Of a DNA stretch of 63,705 bases, positions 42,812 to 52,562 are shown piece by piece (position 1 is the stretch's first letter; each line of letters begins with the position of its first letter). The notes under the pieces were generated by a model. The model saw only the letters and a program-made list of their open reading frames with translations, was not told where the DNA came from and made no database searches. The position numbers and the translations under genes are program-made. Source of the DNA: HGM04593 sp045661205 (GTDB lineage: Bacteria > Bacteroidota > Bacteroidia > Bacteroidales > Bacteroidaceae); the NCBI GenBank assembly GCA_045661205.1, contig JAZRFE010000012.1, forward strand, positions 1 through 63,705, written 5' to 3'.

Positions 42812-44113
42812 TCACGCTACAAAAAGCAGTTGAATGATAATGTATATCGGCAGCAGAACAGGAATGGAGAAACGTGCTATATAACCAAAGAAACCGGGCA
42901 TTTTCACGCCATCCTTCTCGGCTATAGATTTCACCATAAAGTTAGGGCCGTTGCCTATATATGTCATTGCACCAAAGAACACTGCACCTATGGAGACTGC
43001 CGCAAGGAAAGCCTCGCGCACGCCACCAACAAGGTCTACGCAACCACTCGAGAACTCAATGGCCAACGTGTGGAAAGCCACAGCAGTGGGAGTATTGTCG
43101 AGGAAAGAACTCAACAAACCCGTAACGTAATAAAATCCCGAGGGCGAAGAGATTCCTATCTCACCGGCATGTGCCTGAAGATAGAGCAATGCGGGAGTCA
43201 TCGTCGCAAAAACGCCGAAGAAGAGAATCACAACCTCGTTCAGCGGCTCCCACGAATATAGGTTCGATATACGCACATTCTTGCTTGTAGAGTACCACGA
43301 TGCTGCTGCCAGCACCACAAGGACAATCTCGCGTAACAGTTTGATATACACAGGAGCATGCTCGTCGCCCATGGCAGGAATATACTCTTTGTTCACAAAG
43401 GCAACCGTCAGCACCACTCCTGCAAGAAACAGGAAGTTGATAGCACCTTTGCAACGCACAAGCACGCCATCGTGTCCCTCGACAGGGTGTTCCTCGCTTG
43501 CACCCTCTTTTTTGTAAAGATATTTATCCAAACAATAGTATAGAAACAGTATCACACCACCCACTAGCAACCATGCAGGATAAAGCCCCATGAACCACTC
43601 AAATGGCACACCACGCAGAAAAAGCATGAAGAGAGGAGGGTCGCCAAGCGGAGTGAGTAATCCACCGCAGTTTGCCACAAGAGCTATGAAACAGAGCATC
43701 AAGTGCGCTTTATAAGCTCTATGTTCATTCATTCGAAGCAACGGGCGCACCATCAGCAACGCTGCGCCGGTAGTTCCCATGAGCGAAGCAAGCAAAAAAC
43801 CGACAAGCAACATCAACGTGTTTGCTAATGGCGTCGGATAGAAATTGAGACGAATATGAATGCCACCGGTGATAACAAAAAGTGTGCTCACAAGAATGAT
43901 AAACGGTACATAGTCGTACAGCATCTGATGCACCACCTCGTGGGAGTAACCAACACTTACAAGATATGCCATTGTGGGCACAGCAAGCACCAGCGAATAT
44001 ACTATTTTGTTAATATTCTTCTCCCACCAATGAGGAGCGAAAAGCGGGCCTGTCGCAATACCCAACAGCATAAGGGCAAAGGGGACAAGCACCCACAAGG
44101 TTATCGGTTCCAT
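42812..44113 (-). CDS. Sodium:proton antiporter / CitMHS-like membrane transporter
   Basis: The 433-residue protein has about 12 hydrophobic helices. LLVGFLLASLMGTTGAALLMVRPLLR and NCGGLLTPLGDPPLFMLFL match the NhaD-type/ion-transporter superfamily conserved loops, and FLDNTPTAVAFHTLA matches the second repeat. It probably exchanges sodium for protons at the inner membrane; a dicarboxylate or citrate carrier of the same superfamily is the alternative. A TACTTTTG -7-like box lies at 44241-44234. Confidence 0.85.
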   Translation of the reverse strand: MEPITLWVLVPFALMLLGIATGPLFAPHWWEKNINKIVYSLVLAVPTMAYLVSVGYSHEVVHQMLYDYVPFIILVSTLFVITGGIHIRLNFYPTPLANTLMLLVGFLLASLMGTTGAALLMVRPLLRMNEHRAYKAHLMLCFIALVANCGGLLTPLGDPPLFMLFLRGVPFEWFMGLYPAWLLVGGVILFLYYCLDKYLYKKEGASEEHPVEGHDGVLVRCKGAINFLFLAGVVLTVAFVNKEYIPAMGDEHAPVYIKLLREIVLVVLAAASWYSTSKNVRISNLYSWEPLNEVVILFFGVFATMTPALLYLQAHAGEIGISSPSGFYYVTGLLSSFLDNTPTAVAFHTLAIEFSSGCVDLVGGVREAFLAAVSIGAVFFGAMTYIGNGPNFMVKSIAEKDGVKMPGFFGYIARFSIPVLLPIYIIIQLLFVA

Positions 44114-44536
44114 GTAAAACTATAACATTATTATTAAAAAAACTCGGCATCGCCACAAGCGTAAAAATACTTGTCAAAAGAAGCATACATCACGTTACCT
44201 TCTCAAAGAGAAACACCCTCGCGATTGCCGCCGCAAAAGTAATATAATTTTTCAAATTTAATTCTAAATAAACTATTTCAAATTCAGTAACAACCAATCT
44301 TTATAACAAAATAGCAATCCTCTGAGCCAAAAAAATTATATTATACTCCACTGCACACTAAAAAAACAAGCACGAATAAGCCACGAAATACGAAAAATCC
44401 CCGTAAACTTGGTTTTTCGGTACACATACACTATCTTTGCATATTGAAGTATGCGAAAATAGGTGGCACAACCCCGACGCAATACTACAAACAAGAGAGT
44501 AAAATAAAACAATAAATATTCGCCAAATTTAACACT
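44114..44536. other. Intergenic region between divergent antiporter and purM genes
   Basis: This 423-nt A/T-rich stretch has no convincing gene. It holds the -7-like box for the antiporter gene (TACTTTTG, minus strand, 44241-44234) and the purM promoter at 44409-44439. Apart from those I see only a short inverted repeat (CGAAAAA 44391-44397 with TTTTTCG 44413-44419). Confidence 0.6.
44409..44439 (+). promoter_or_regulatory. Promoter of purM-prfA
   Basis: TTGG (44409-44412), a 19-nt spacer and TATCTTTG (44432-44439) form a near-consensus promoter with a perfect -7 box. The inverted repeat CGAAAAA-N15-TTTTTCG (44391-44419) overlaps the -33 element and could be an operator. Confidence 0.6.
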
Positions 44537-45706
44537 ATGAGCGACCAACGTTATATGATGCGAGGCGTATCAGCATCAAAAGAAGATGTTCACAATGCGA
44601 TAAAGAACATAGATAAAGGACTTTATCCCAAAGCCTTTTGTAAAATAATCCCCGATATTCTTGGTGGTGACCCCGAGTATTGCAACATCATGCATGCCGA
44701 CGGTGCAGGAACAAAATCCTCACTCGCTTATCTCTACTGGAAAGAGACAGGCGACCTTTCTGTATGGAAAGGCATTGCACAAGATGCACTTATAATGAAC
44801 ATCGACGATCTGCTGTGCGTGGGTGCAACAGATAACATCCTTGTATCCTCTACCATCGGCCGCAACAAGCTGCTTGTTCCCGGCGAAGTAATATCGTCTA
44901 TCATCAACGGTACCGACGAACTGCTTGCCGAGCTTCGCGAAATGGGTGTAGGTGTATATGCAACAGGTGGCGAGACAGCAGACGTTGGCGACCTTGTACG
45001 CACAATCATCGTAGACTCTACTGTAACCTGTCGCATGAAACGCAGCGATGTAATCGACAATGCAAACATCGCCCCCGGCGACGTTATTGTCGGCCTTGCA
45101 TCATACGGCCAGGCAACATACGAGAAAGAATACAACGGCGGAATGGGTAGCAACGGACTCACCTCGGCACGCCACGACGTATTTGCAAAATACCTCGCCG
45201 AGAAATATCCCGAGAGCTACGACAAGGCAGTACCCGACGAGCTTGTATACTCAGGAGGTCTGAAACTGACCGACGAGGTTGAAGGTTCACCCCTCGACGC
45301 CGGCAAGTTGGTACTCTCACCCACACGTACATACGCACCCGTCATCAAGAAACTTCTTGACGCACTGCGCCCCAACATTCATGGAATGGTACACTGCTCG
45401 GGCGGTGCACAGACAAAAGTGCTTCACTTCGTGGGCGACAACTGCCGTGTAATAAAAGACAATATGTTCCCCGTACCCCCGCTCTTCAAGACAATCAAGG
45501 AGCAGAGCAACACTGCATGGAGCGAGATGTACAAAGTATTCAACATGGGACACCGCATGGAGATTTATCTTCCCGCAGAATATGCCGAAGAGGTTATCGC
45601 CATCAGCAAGAACTTCGGCATCGAGGCACAGATTATCGGTCGCGTAGAAGAGAGCGACAAGAAAGAGCTTATAATTAACAGCGAGTTCGGCGAATTCAAA
45701 TATTAA
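44537..45706 (+). CDS. purM: Phosphoribosylformylglycinamidine cyclo-ligase (AIR synthase)
   Basis: The 389-residue enzyme belongs to the PurM/PurL superfamily: HADGAGTKSSLAYLYWKETG, the nucleotide site DALIMNIDDLLCVGA, ATGGETADVGDLV, GLASYGQATYEKEYNGGMGSNGLTSARHD and MVHCSGGAQTKVL. It is longer than the 340-345 residues of E. coli PurM but typical of the Bacteroidota form. It makes AIR from FGAM and ATP in purine synthesis. prfA begins 10 nt after its stop, so the two are probably co-transcribed. Confidence 0.92.
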   Translation: MSDQRYMMRGVSASKEDVHNAIKNIDKGLYPKAFCKIIPDILGGDPEYCNIMHADGAGTKSSLAYLYWKETGDLSVWKGIAQDALIMNIDDLLCVGATDNILVSSTIGRNKLLVPGEVISSIINGTDELLAELREMGVGVYATGGETADVGDLVRTIIVDSTVTCRMKRSDVIDNANIAPGDVIVGLASYGQATYEKEYNGGMGSNGLTSARHDVFAKYLAEKYPESYDKAVPDELVYSGGLKLTDEVEGSPLDAGKLVLSPTRTYAPVIKKLLDALRPNIHGMVHCSGGAQTKVLHFVGDNCRVIKDNMFPVPPLFKTIKEQSNTAWSEMYKVFNMGHRMEIYLPAEYAEEVIAISKNFGIEAQIIGRVEESDKKELIINSEFGEFKY

Positions 45707-45716
45707 TTTTTGAAAG

Positions 45717-46826
45717 ATGGCAGAGAACACACTTTTAGAGAAATTAGAAAGCCTCGTCGCACGTTTCGAAGAGGTCTCTACACTCATCACCGACCCTAAC
45801 GTGATAGCCGACCAGCGCCGATACGTCAAGCTGACAAAAGAATATAAGGAGCTTGGCGACCTGATGGATGCACGCAAAGAGTATATACAGGTGCTCACCG
45901 GCATCGACGAGGCGAAAGATATATTAGCCAACGAAAGCGACCAGGAGATGCGCGAAATGGCACGCGAAGAGCTTGACGACTGCCAGAAGAGACAGCCCGA
46001 GCTCGAAGAGCGCATAAAACTGCTGCTCATCCCCGCCGATCCTCAAGACAGTCGCAACGCTGTGCTCGAGATTCGCGGAGGAACAGGTGGTGACGAAGCA
46101 GCACTCTTTGCAGGCGACCTATTCCGCATGTACAGCAAATACTGCGAGATGAAAGGTTGGCGTCTTGAAGTGTCGAGTGCCAGCGAAGGAGCGGCAGGCG
46201 GATTCAAAGAGATTATCTGCTCGGTAAGCGGCGAGAATGTATACGGAACACTCAAATACGAGTCGGGTGTACACCGCGTGCAACGCGTTCCCGCAACCGA
46301 GACACAAGGTCGCGTGCACACATCGGCAGCATCGGTGGCAGTGCTCCCCGAGGCCGAGGAGTTCGACGTAGTAATAAACGAAGGCGAAATAAAGTGGGAT
46401 ACCTTCCGAAGCAGTGGCGCCGGAGGTCAGAACGTGAACAAGGTGGAATCTGGTGTACGTCTGCGTTACAACTGGAAAAACCCCAATACAGGCGTTGTAG
46501 AGGAGATACTCATAGAGTGTACCGAGACACGCGACCAGCCTAAGAATAAGGAACGCGCACTCGCGCGCCTGCGTACGTTCATATATGATAAGGAACACCA
46601 GAAATATATCGACGACATTGCATCGAAACGCAAAACGATGGTCTCTACCGGTGACCGTTCGGCAAAGATACGTACCTACAACTATCCCCAGGGCCGCATC
46701 ACCGACCATCGCATAAACTACACAATATACAACCTTCAGGCATTCGTAAACGGCGACATACAGGAGTGCATCGACCAGCTCATTGTAGCCGAGAACGCCG
46801 AGCGCATGAAAGAAAACGAATTATAA
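45717..46826 (+). CDS. prfA: Peptide chain release factor 1
   Basis: The 369-residue class I release factor has the stop-codon recognition loop with PAT (QRVPATETQGRVHTS), which marks RF1 (reads UAA/UAG), and the catalytic GGQ at residues 236-238 (RSSGAGGQNVNKVES). It is slightly longer than the usual 355-360. Gene order purM-prfA-pyrF follows. Confidence 0.96.
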   Translation: MAENTLLEKLESLVARFEEVSTLITDPNVIADQRRYVKLTKEYKELGDLMDARKEYIQVLTGIDEAKDILANESDQEMREMAREELDDCQKRQPELEERIKLLLIPADPQDSRNAVLEIRGGTGGDEAALFAGDLFRMYSKYCEMKGWRLEVSSASEGAAGGFKEIICSVSGENVYGTLKYESGVHRVQRVPATETQGRVHTSAASVAVLPEAEEFDVVINEGEIKWDTFRSSGAGGQNVNKVESGVRLRYNWKNPNTGVVEEILIECTETRDQPKNKERALARLRTFIYDKEHQKYIDDIASKRKTMVSTGDRSAKIRTYNYPQGRITDHRINYTIYNLQAFVNGDIQECIDQLIVAENAERMKENEL

Positions 46827-46846
46827 ACAAACAAAAATACCAAACC

Positions 46847-47677
46847 ATGAACAGGCAAGAACTTATCCAGCAGATAAAAGAGAAAAAATCATTCCTTTGT
46901 GTGGGACTCGACAGCGACCCCCGCAAACTTCCCGAATGCCTGAAAAACAGTGAAGACCCTGTTTTTGAGTTTAATAAAGCCATCATTGACGCAACAGCTG
47001 AATATGCCGTTGCCTACAAGCCCAACCTCGCATTCTACGAGGCACAAGGACTGAAAGGATGGATAAGTTTTGAAAAGACAGTAGAATACCTGCGTGCGAA
47101 CTATCCCGAGCAGTTTATCATTGCCGATGCCAAGCGCGGAGACATAGGCAACACATCGTCACTATATGCCCGCTCGTTCTTCGAAGAGCTGAAGGTAGAC
47201 GCTCTCACAGTAGCCCCCTACATGGGCAAAGACAGCGTATCGCCCTTCCTCGAGTACGAAGGATACTGGACAATAGTACTTGCCCTCACCTCTAACCCCG
47301 GCTCACACGACTTCCAACTCACCGAAGATGCCGATGGCGAGAAGCTCTACGAGAAAGTTCTTAAGACCTCACAGCAATGGGGCAGCGACGAAAATATGAT
47401 GTACGTAGTGGGTGCCACACAGGGCAAAGCCTTCGAAAACATCCGTCGCATAGTACCCAACCACTTCCTGCTCGTTCCCGGTGTAGGCGCACAGGGCGGC
47501 TCACTCGAAGAGGTATGCAAATATGGTATGAACGCCGACTGCGGACTGCTTGTAAACGCCAGCCGCGCAATAATCTTTGCCGACAGCAGCGAAAACTTCG
47601 CCACAGTAGCAGGCGAAAAAGCACGCGACTACAAAGAGCAAATGGAAAAAGAGTTATCTTTACACAAGATAATATAA
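46847..47677 (+). CDS. pyrF: Orotidine-5'-phosphate decarboxylase (type 2)
   Basis: 276 residues from the ATG at 46847; the upstream open frame overlaps prfA and has no family similarity. It shows FLCVGLDSDPRKLP, the catalytic lysine/aspartate block IADAKRGDIGNTSSLYA, VAPYMGKDSV and LLVPGVGAQGG. It makes UMP from OMP. The gap to prfA is 20 nt. Confidence 0.94.
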   Translation: MNRQELIQQIKEKKSFLCVGLDSDPRKLPECLKNSEDPVFEFNKAIIDATAEYAVAYKPNLAFYEAQGLKGWISFEKTVEYLRANYPEQFIIADAKRGDIGNTSSLYARSFFEELKVDALTVAPYMGKDSVSPFLEYEGYWTIVLALTSNPGSHDFQLTEDADGEKLYEKVLKTSQQWGSDENMMYVVGATQGKAFENIRRIVPNHFLLVPGVGAQGGSLEEVCKYGMNADCGLLVNASRAIIFADSSENFATVAGEKARDYKEQMEKELSLHKII

Positions 47678-47714
47678 AAAAGAGACACAAAAAGCGAAAT
47701 AAGTTAAAAACAAA

Positions 47715-47745
47715 GTTGAATTTGATTTTTTATTCATTATCTTCG
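47715..47745 (+). promoter_or_regulatory. Candidate promoter of the lpxD operon
   Basis: GTTG (47715-47718), a 19-nt spacer and TATCTTCG (47738-47745) resemble the Bacteroidota promoter, with one mismatch in each element. It lies 21 nt upstream of lpxD. Confidence 0.5.
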
Positions 47746-47766
47746 CCATATAATAAGTAGGAATTT

Positions 47767-48804
47767 ATGAAATTCACAGCAAAACAGATTGCAGCATTCA
47801 TACAAGGCGAAATCGTCGGAAACGAAAATGCCGAAGTATATACATTTGCCAAGATAGAGGAAGGCACTCCCGGTGCACTCTCCTTTTTGGCAAACCCCAA
47901 ATATGCAGAATACATCTACACCACACAGTCGTCGATAGTCCTTGTAAACAAAGACTTTGAGCCGCAGAAGGAGGTAAGCGCAACACTTATCAAAGTGAAC
48001 AACGCTTACGAAAGCCTTGCTAAGCTCATGATGCTCTACGAATCGAGCAAGCCCAAGAAACAAGGCATAAGTTCGCTCGCCTCAATCTCGGCGAGCGCGA
48101 AGATAGGCGAAAACGTCTACATCGCACCCTTTGTAGTTATAGGCGACAACTGCGAGATAGGCGACAACTGTATGTTATATGACGGAGTATCGGTGGGCGA
48201 CGGAGCAAAGGTTGGCAACGACTGTATACTATATGCCCATGTCACAATATACCACGACTGTCGCGTAGGCAACAACTGTATACTGCACAGCGGATGCGTC
48301 ATCGGAGCCGATGGTTTCGGTTTTGCACCCACTCCTGAAGGCTACAACAAGATACCCCAGATGGGTATCGTCACCATTGAGGACAACGTAGAGATAGGTG
48401 CAAACACCTGTATCGACCGCGCCACAATGGGCAGCACCATCATACACTCGGACGTAAAACTCGACAACCTTGTACAGATAGCCCACAACGACGAGGTAGG
48501 CAGCCACACAGCAATGGCAGCACAGGTAGGCGTTGCAGGTACCACAAAAATCGGCGAATGGTGTATCTTCGGCGGACAGGCCGGAATATCTGGTCACTGC
48601 ACAATAGGCGACCGCACAACCGTAGGCCCCCAGTGTGGAACCATCGGCAGCCTGAAAGGTGGCGAGACAGTCCTCGGTTCACCCGCAATGGACGCCAAAG
48701 AGTACATACGCGCAGCAGCATATCTGAAGCGTCTGCCCGAAATGAACAAGACAATCAAAGAGCTTAAAAAAGAGATAGAAGCTCTCAAAAACAATAAACA
48801 GTAA
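47767..48804 (+). CDS. lpxD: UDP-3-O-acylglucosamine N-acyltransferase
   Basis: The 345-residue protein has an N-terminal uridine-binding domain (FTAKQIAAFIQGEIVGN) and a left-handed beta-helix of hexapeptide repeats (SASAKIGENVYIAPFVVIGDN, and onward), with the catalytic His in the QIAHNDEVGSHT region and a C-terminal helix (KELKKEIEALKNN). It adds the N-linked 3-hydroxyacyl chain in lipid A synthesis. It leads the lpxD-lpxC/fabZ-lpxA series. Confidence 0.95.
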   Translation: MKFTAKQIAAFIQGEIVGNENAEVYTFAKIEEGTPGALSFLANPKYAEYIYTTQSSIVLVNKDFEPQKEVSATLIKVNNAYESLAKLMMLYESSKPKKQGISSLASISASAKIGENVYIAPFVVIGDNCEIGDNCMLYDGVSVGDGAKVGNDCILYAHVTIYHDCRVGNNCILHSGCVIGADGFGFAPTPEGYNKIPQMGIVTIEDNVEIGANTCIDRATMGSTIIHSDVKLDNLVQIAHNDEVGSHTAMAAQVGVAGTTKIGEWCIFGGQAGISGHCTIGDRTTVGPQCGTIGSLKGGETVLGSPAMDAKEYIRAAAYLKRLPEMNKTIKELKKEIEALKNNKQ

Positions 48805-48824
48805 AAACATTAAACCTATTAAAG

Positions 48825-50213
48825 ATGAGCAACAAGCAACAAACCTTAGGCGGAAGTTTCTCTCTGTTCGGCAAAGGACTGCATACAGGACTCAACCTCA
48901 CTGTAACATTCAATCCCGCACCCGAGAATTATGGTTATAAGATACAACGTATCGACCTTCCCGGTGAACCCATCATAGATGCAATAGCCGAGAATGTAAC
49001 AGAGACCCAACGCGGAACCGTACTTACCAAAGGCGAAGCCCGCGTAAGCACAGTGGAGCATGCAATGGCTGCTCTCTTCGCATTAGGAATCGACAACTGT
49101 CTGATGCAAGTAAACGGCCCCGAGTTCCCCATTCTCGACGGTAGTGCAAAATTTTACGTTGAAAACATCGAGCGCGTAGGCATCAAAGAGCAGAATGCCG
49201 AGCGCGACACCTTCATCATCAAATCGAAGATAGAGATTAAAGACGAAAATACAGGTCACTCAATCATCATCCTGCCCGATGAAAAGTTCAGCTTGAACGT
49301 ACTTGTACACTACGACTCGGACATACTCTTCAACCAGTATGCAACACTCGAAAGCATGGATGATTTTAAGGAAGAGATTGCATCGAGCCGCACATTCGTC
49401 TTTGTACGCGAACTTGAGCCTCTGCTCGCGGCAGGCCTCATAAAGGGTGGCGACCTCGACAACGCAATCGTCATCTACGAGCGTCAGTTGCCTCAGGACA
49501 GATACGACCATCTGGCCGACGTCATGGGAGTACCCCACATGGACGCCACAAAGCTCGGTTACCTGAACCACAAACCTCTTGTGTGGAACAACGAGCCAGC
49601 GCGCCACAAACTTCTCGACATCATCGGCGACCTTGCCCTCATAGGCAAACCCTTGCAAGGCCGCATCATTGCAACATGCCCCGGACACGGAATTAACAAC
49701 AAGTTCGCACGTGCTATGCGCAAAATCATACGTCAGCACGAGATACAGGCACCCATCTATATGCCCGACCGCGAACCTGTAATGGATATAAACCGCATAC
49801 GCAAGTTACTTCCCCACCGCTACCCCATGTTACTTGTAGACAAAGTAACAGAGCTTGGTTCAAACCACATCGTGGGTATAAAGAATGTAACAATCAACGA
49901 GCCCTTCTTCAACGGACACTTCCCCGAAGAGCCCGTAATGCCCGGCGTGTTGATACTCGAAGCACTCTCACAGTGCGGAGGTCTGTTGGTGATGAACATG
50001 CTCAACGACCCCGAGAAATACTCGACATACTTCCTGAAGATTGACAAAATCTCGTTCTACAAAAAAGTAGTTCCCGGCGACACCCTCATCTTCAAAGTAG
50101 AGCAGGTAGCACCTCTGCGCCATGGAATATCCATAATGAAAGGATATGTCTTTGTAGGCGAGCGTCTCGCAGCCGAGGCACAGTTCACCGGACAGATTAA
50201 ACATCAGGAATAA
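48825..50213 (+). CDS. lpxC: Fused LpxC deacetylase and FabZ dehydratase
   Basis: The 462-residue protein combines LpxC (~1-300) and FabZ (~320-462). LpxC is shown by GSFSLFGKGLHTG, VSTVEHAMAALFALGIDN (zinc His) and RHKLLDIIGDLALIG...PGHGINN. FabZ is shown by LLPHRYPMLLVDKV and the catalytic HFPEEPVMPGVLILEALSQ. LpxC commits UDP-acyl-GlcNAc to lipid A; FabZ supplies fatty acyl chains, so the fusion couples two processes that compete for the same acyl-ACP. This fusion is usual in Bacteroidota. Confidence 0.96.
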   Translation: MSNKQQTLGGSFSLFGKGLHTGLNLTVTFNPAPENYGYKIQRIDLPGEPIIDAIAENVTETQRGTVLTKGEARVSTVEHAMAALFALGIDNCLMQVNGPEFPILDGSAKFYVENIERVGIKEQNAERDTFIIKSKIEIKDENTGHSIIILPDEKFSLNVLVHYDSDILFNQYATLESMDDFKEEIASSRTFVFVRELEPLLAAGLIKGGDLDNAIVIYERQLPQDRYDHLADVMGVPHMDATKLGYLNHKPLVWNNEPARHKLLDIIGDLALIGKPLQGRIIATCPGHGINNKFARAMRKIIRQHEIQAPIYMPDREPVMDINRIRKLLPHRYPMLLVDKVTELGSNHIVGIKNVTINEPFFNGHFPEEPVMPGVLILEALSQCGGLLVMNMLNDPEKYSTYFLKIDKISFYKKVVPGDTLIFKVEQVAPLRHGISIMKGYVFVGERLAAEAQFTGQIKHQE

Positions 50214-50265
50214 AAGAGAGCAGAAAGCTTTTAAATATTAGAAACCCTCAAAAAACAACGACAAA

Positions 50266-51036
50266 ATGATAAGCCCATTAGCATATATCGATCCCGAAGC
50301 AAAAATCGGTGAAAACTGCGAGATAGGCGCATTTGCCTACATCGACAAGAACGTAATTATCGGCGACAACAACACCATCATGCCCCACGCGATACTACTC
50401 AGTGGCACACGCATGGGTAACAACAATAGAATATTCCACGGAGCAGTGATTGGCGGTATTCCCCAGGACCTCAAATTCGTAGGCGAGGAGACAACAGCCG
50501 AAATAGGTAACAACAACACCATCCGCGAAAACGTTACAATCAACCGCGGAACTGCATCCAAAGGTAAGACAGTCGTAAAAGACAACAACCTGTTGATGGA
50601 GGGTTGCCACGTAGCACACGACAGCGAGGTAGGTAGCGGATGTATCATCGGCAACTCCACAAAAATCGCAGGAGAGGTAGTCATCGCTGACAATGCCATC
50701 CTCAGTGCAAATGTTCTCGTACACCAGTTCAGCCAGATTGGTGGTTACGGAATGGTACAGGGCGGCTGTCGTCTGAACAAAGACATTCCTCCCTACATTA
50801 TAGTAGGACGCGAGCCCGCACGATACAGCGGCATCAACATTGTAGGATTGCGTCGTCGCGGATTTTCAAACGAGACAATCAACAACATCCACAACGCTTA
50901 CCGTCTGCTCTACAACAGCGACTACAATGTGAGCGACGCAGTGAAACATATTAAAGAAGAGATACCGCAGTGCCCCGAAGTAGATAGCATCATCAACTTC
51001 ATCGAGAATGTCTCAACACGCGGTATCATAGGCTAA
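50266..51036 (+). CDS. lpxA: UDP-N-acetylglucosamine acyltransferase
   Basis: The 256-residue left-handed beta-helix protein has hexapeptide repeats from PLAYIDPEAKIGENCEIGAFAYID onward, the catalytic His in GCHVAHDSEVGSG and the C-terminal helical domain (SNETINNIHNAYRLLY). It adds the first O-linked 3-hydroxyacyl chain to UDP-GlcNAc. It follows lpxC/fabZ by 52 nt. Confidence 0.96.
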   Translation: MISPLAYIDPEAKIGENCEIGAFAYIDKNVIIGDNNTIMPHAILLSGTRMGNNNRIFHGAVIGGIPQDLKFVGEETTAEIGNNNTIRENVTINRGTASKGKTVVKDNNLLMEGCHVAHDSEVGSGCIIGNSTKIAGEVVIADNAILSANVLVHQFSQIGGYGMVQGGCRLNKDIPPYIIVGREPARYSGINIVGLRRRGFSNETINNIHNAYRLLYNSDYNVSDAVKHIKEEIPQCPEVDSIINFIENVSTRGIIG

Positions 51037-51054
51037 CAGATAAAAAAAGAGAAT

Positions 51055-51624
51055 ATGATATACAAGTTCAGACTACTGTCCGACGAAGTCGAAGACTTTC
51101 GTCGCGACATAGAAATCGACTCTGACGCCACGTTCTACGACCTGCACAAAGCCATCCTCGAAGCAACAGGCTACAAAGACGACCAGATGACCTCGTTCTA
51201 CCTGTGCGACGACCGTTGGGAGAAAGAGCAGGAAATCACTCTCGAAGACATGGGCACACGCTCCGACGAAGATAGTTGGGTAATGCGCGAGACAGTCATC
51301 GGCGACATGTTGGAAGAGGAGAAACAACACCTCATCTACGTATTCGACCCCCTCGCCGACCGCGTATTCTTCATTGAGCTAAGCAAAATAAAATACGGCG
51401 AGAATATCGACGCCGCTAAATGTACAAAAAGCATTGGCGACGCACCCGTACAGACACTCGACTTCGATGAGATAATGAAGAAGAACACCCCCACAGTAAG
51501 TTCGGACCTCGACGACTTCGACGACGACTTATATGGCAGCGACGGCTACAACGAAGATGATCTTGACGGTTTCGACGACTTCGACATTGAAAGCATAGCC
51601 GACCCCAACTCATACGGTTATTAA
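51055..51624 (+). CDS. Plasmid pRiA4b ORF-3-like protein
   Basis: The 189-residue protein matches the pRiA4b ORF-3 (IS1096 TnpR-like) family over ~1-125: FRRDIEIDSDATFYDLHKAILEATG, FYLCDDRWEKEQEITLED and HLIYVFDPLADRVFFIELS. It ends in a very acidic Asp-rich tail (about 149-185). No catalytic motif is visible and the function is unknown. It is lodged between lpxA (18 nt) and miaA (14 nt) in one operon, so it is a resident gene, not a mobile one. Confidence 0.82.
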   Translation: MIYKFRLLSDEVEDFRRDIEIDSDATFYDLHKAILEATGYKDDQMTSFYLCDDRWEKEQEITLEDMGTRSDEDSWVMRETVIGDMLEEEKQHLIYVFDPLADRVFFIELSKIKYGENIDAAKCTKSIGDAPVQTLDFDEIMKKNTPTVSSDLDDFDDDLYGSDGYNEDDLDGFDDFDIESIADPNSYGY

Positions 51625-51638
51625 CTCCCAACCTTTCG

Positions 51639-52556
51639 ATGAACAATTTAATTGTCATTATAGGCCCCACAGCAGTCGGCAAGACTAAGACCAGCTTAGC
51701 TCTTGCCGACCACTTTAATAGCCCTATTATATCTGCCGACTCGCGCCAGATGTACAAAGGGCTTGAAATAGGCACAGCCATGCCTACAAAAGAGGAGCTT
51801 GAGCAACACAAACACTATTTCGTTGCCAACCTCGACCCCGACGACTATTACAGTGCGGCACGCTACGAACAGGAGGTGATGGCACTGCTCGAAAAAGAGT
51901 TCCCCCACCACCACACGATGATACTCAGTGGCGGCTCCATGCTCTACATCGACTCGGTGTGTAACGGCATCGACGATATCCCCACCGTAGACGAAGATAC
52001 ACGCAATTTCGTAAAGGAAAAATACGCCAACGAAGGCCTCGAACAGCTATGCAGCGAACTGCGACTTCTCGACCCCGAATACTACAACGAGGTAGACCGC
52101 AAAAATCCCAAACGCGTGATGCACGCATTGGAAATATGCTACATGACAGGGCGCACATACACCTCGTTCCGCACACGCGCCCATGCAAAGAACAAACGCC
52201 CCTTCAACATAATAAAGATAGGCCTGAGACGCGAGCGCGAAGAGCTGTACAAACGCATAAGTGACCGTGTGGAACAGATGATGCAAGATGGCCTTCTCGA
52301 AGAAGCCCGCGCCTTCTACCCCATGCGCGAGAAAAACTCGCTAAACACCGTAGGCTACAAAGAGCTCTTCAAATACTTCGACGGCGAATGGGAACTCCCC
52401 TTTGCCATAGAAAAAATAAAGCAGAACACAAGAATCTACTCGCGCAAGCAAACCACATGGTACCGCCGCGACGAAGAGATAACATGGTTCCACCCCGACG
52501 ACACAGACAAAATCATCGACCACATAGAAAACATCATTAAAAACCAAAAAGAATAA
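51639..52556 (+). CDS. miaA: tRNA dimethylallyltransferase
   Basis: The 305-residue enzyme has the P-loop IGPTAVGKTKTSLALA at the N-terminus, the tRNA/isoprenoid site SADSRQMYKGLEIGTA, and NTVGYKELFKYFDGE plus YSRKQTTWYRRD near the C-terminus. It prenylates A37 of tRNAs reading UNN codons. It follows the pRiA4-like gene by 14 nt and precedes an esterase gene by 6 nt. Confidence 0.95.
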   Translation: MNNLIVIIGPTAVGKTKTSLALADHFNSPIISADSRQMYKGLEIGTAMPTKEELEQHKHYFVANLDPDDYYSAARYEQEVMALLEKEFPHHHTMILSGGSMLYIDSVCNGIDDIPTVDEDTRNFVKEKYANEGLEQLCSELRLLDPEYYNEVDRKNPKRVMHALEICYMTGRTYTSFRTRAHAKNKRPFNIIKIGLRREREELYKRISDRVEQMMQDGLLEEARAFYPMREKNSLNTVGYKELFKYFDGEWELPFAIEKIKQNTRIYSRKQTTWYRRDEEITWFHPDDTDKIIDHIENIIKNQKE

Positions 52557-52562
52557 ACGACT

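Noticed and set aside
51055..51624. Mobile element remnant in the lpx operon
   Set aside because: No inverted repeats, transposase or target duplication were seen around the gene; it is spaced like an ordinary operon member.
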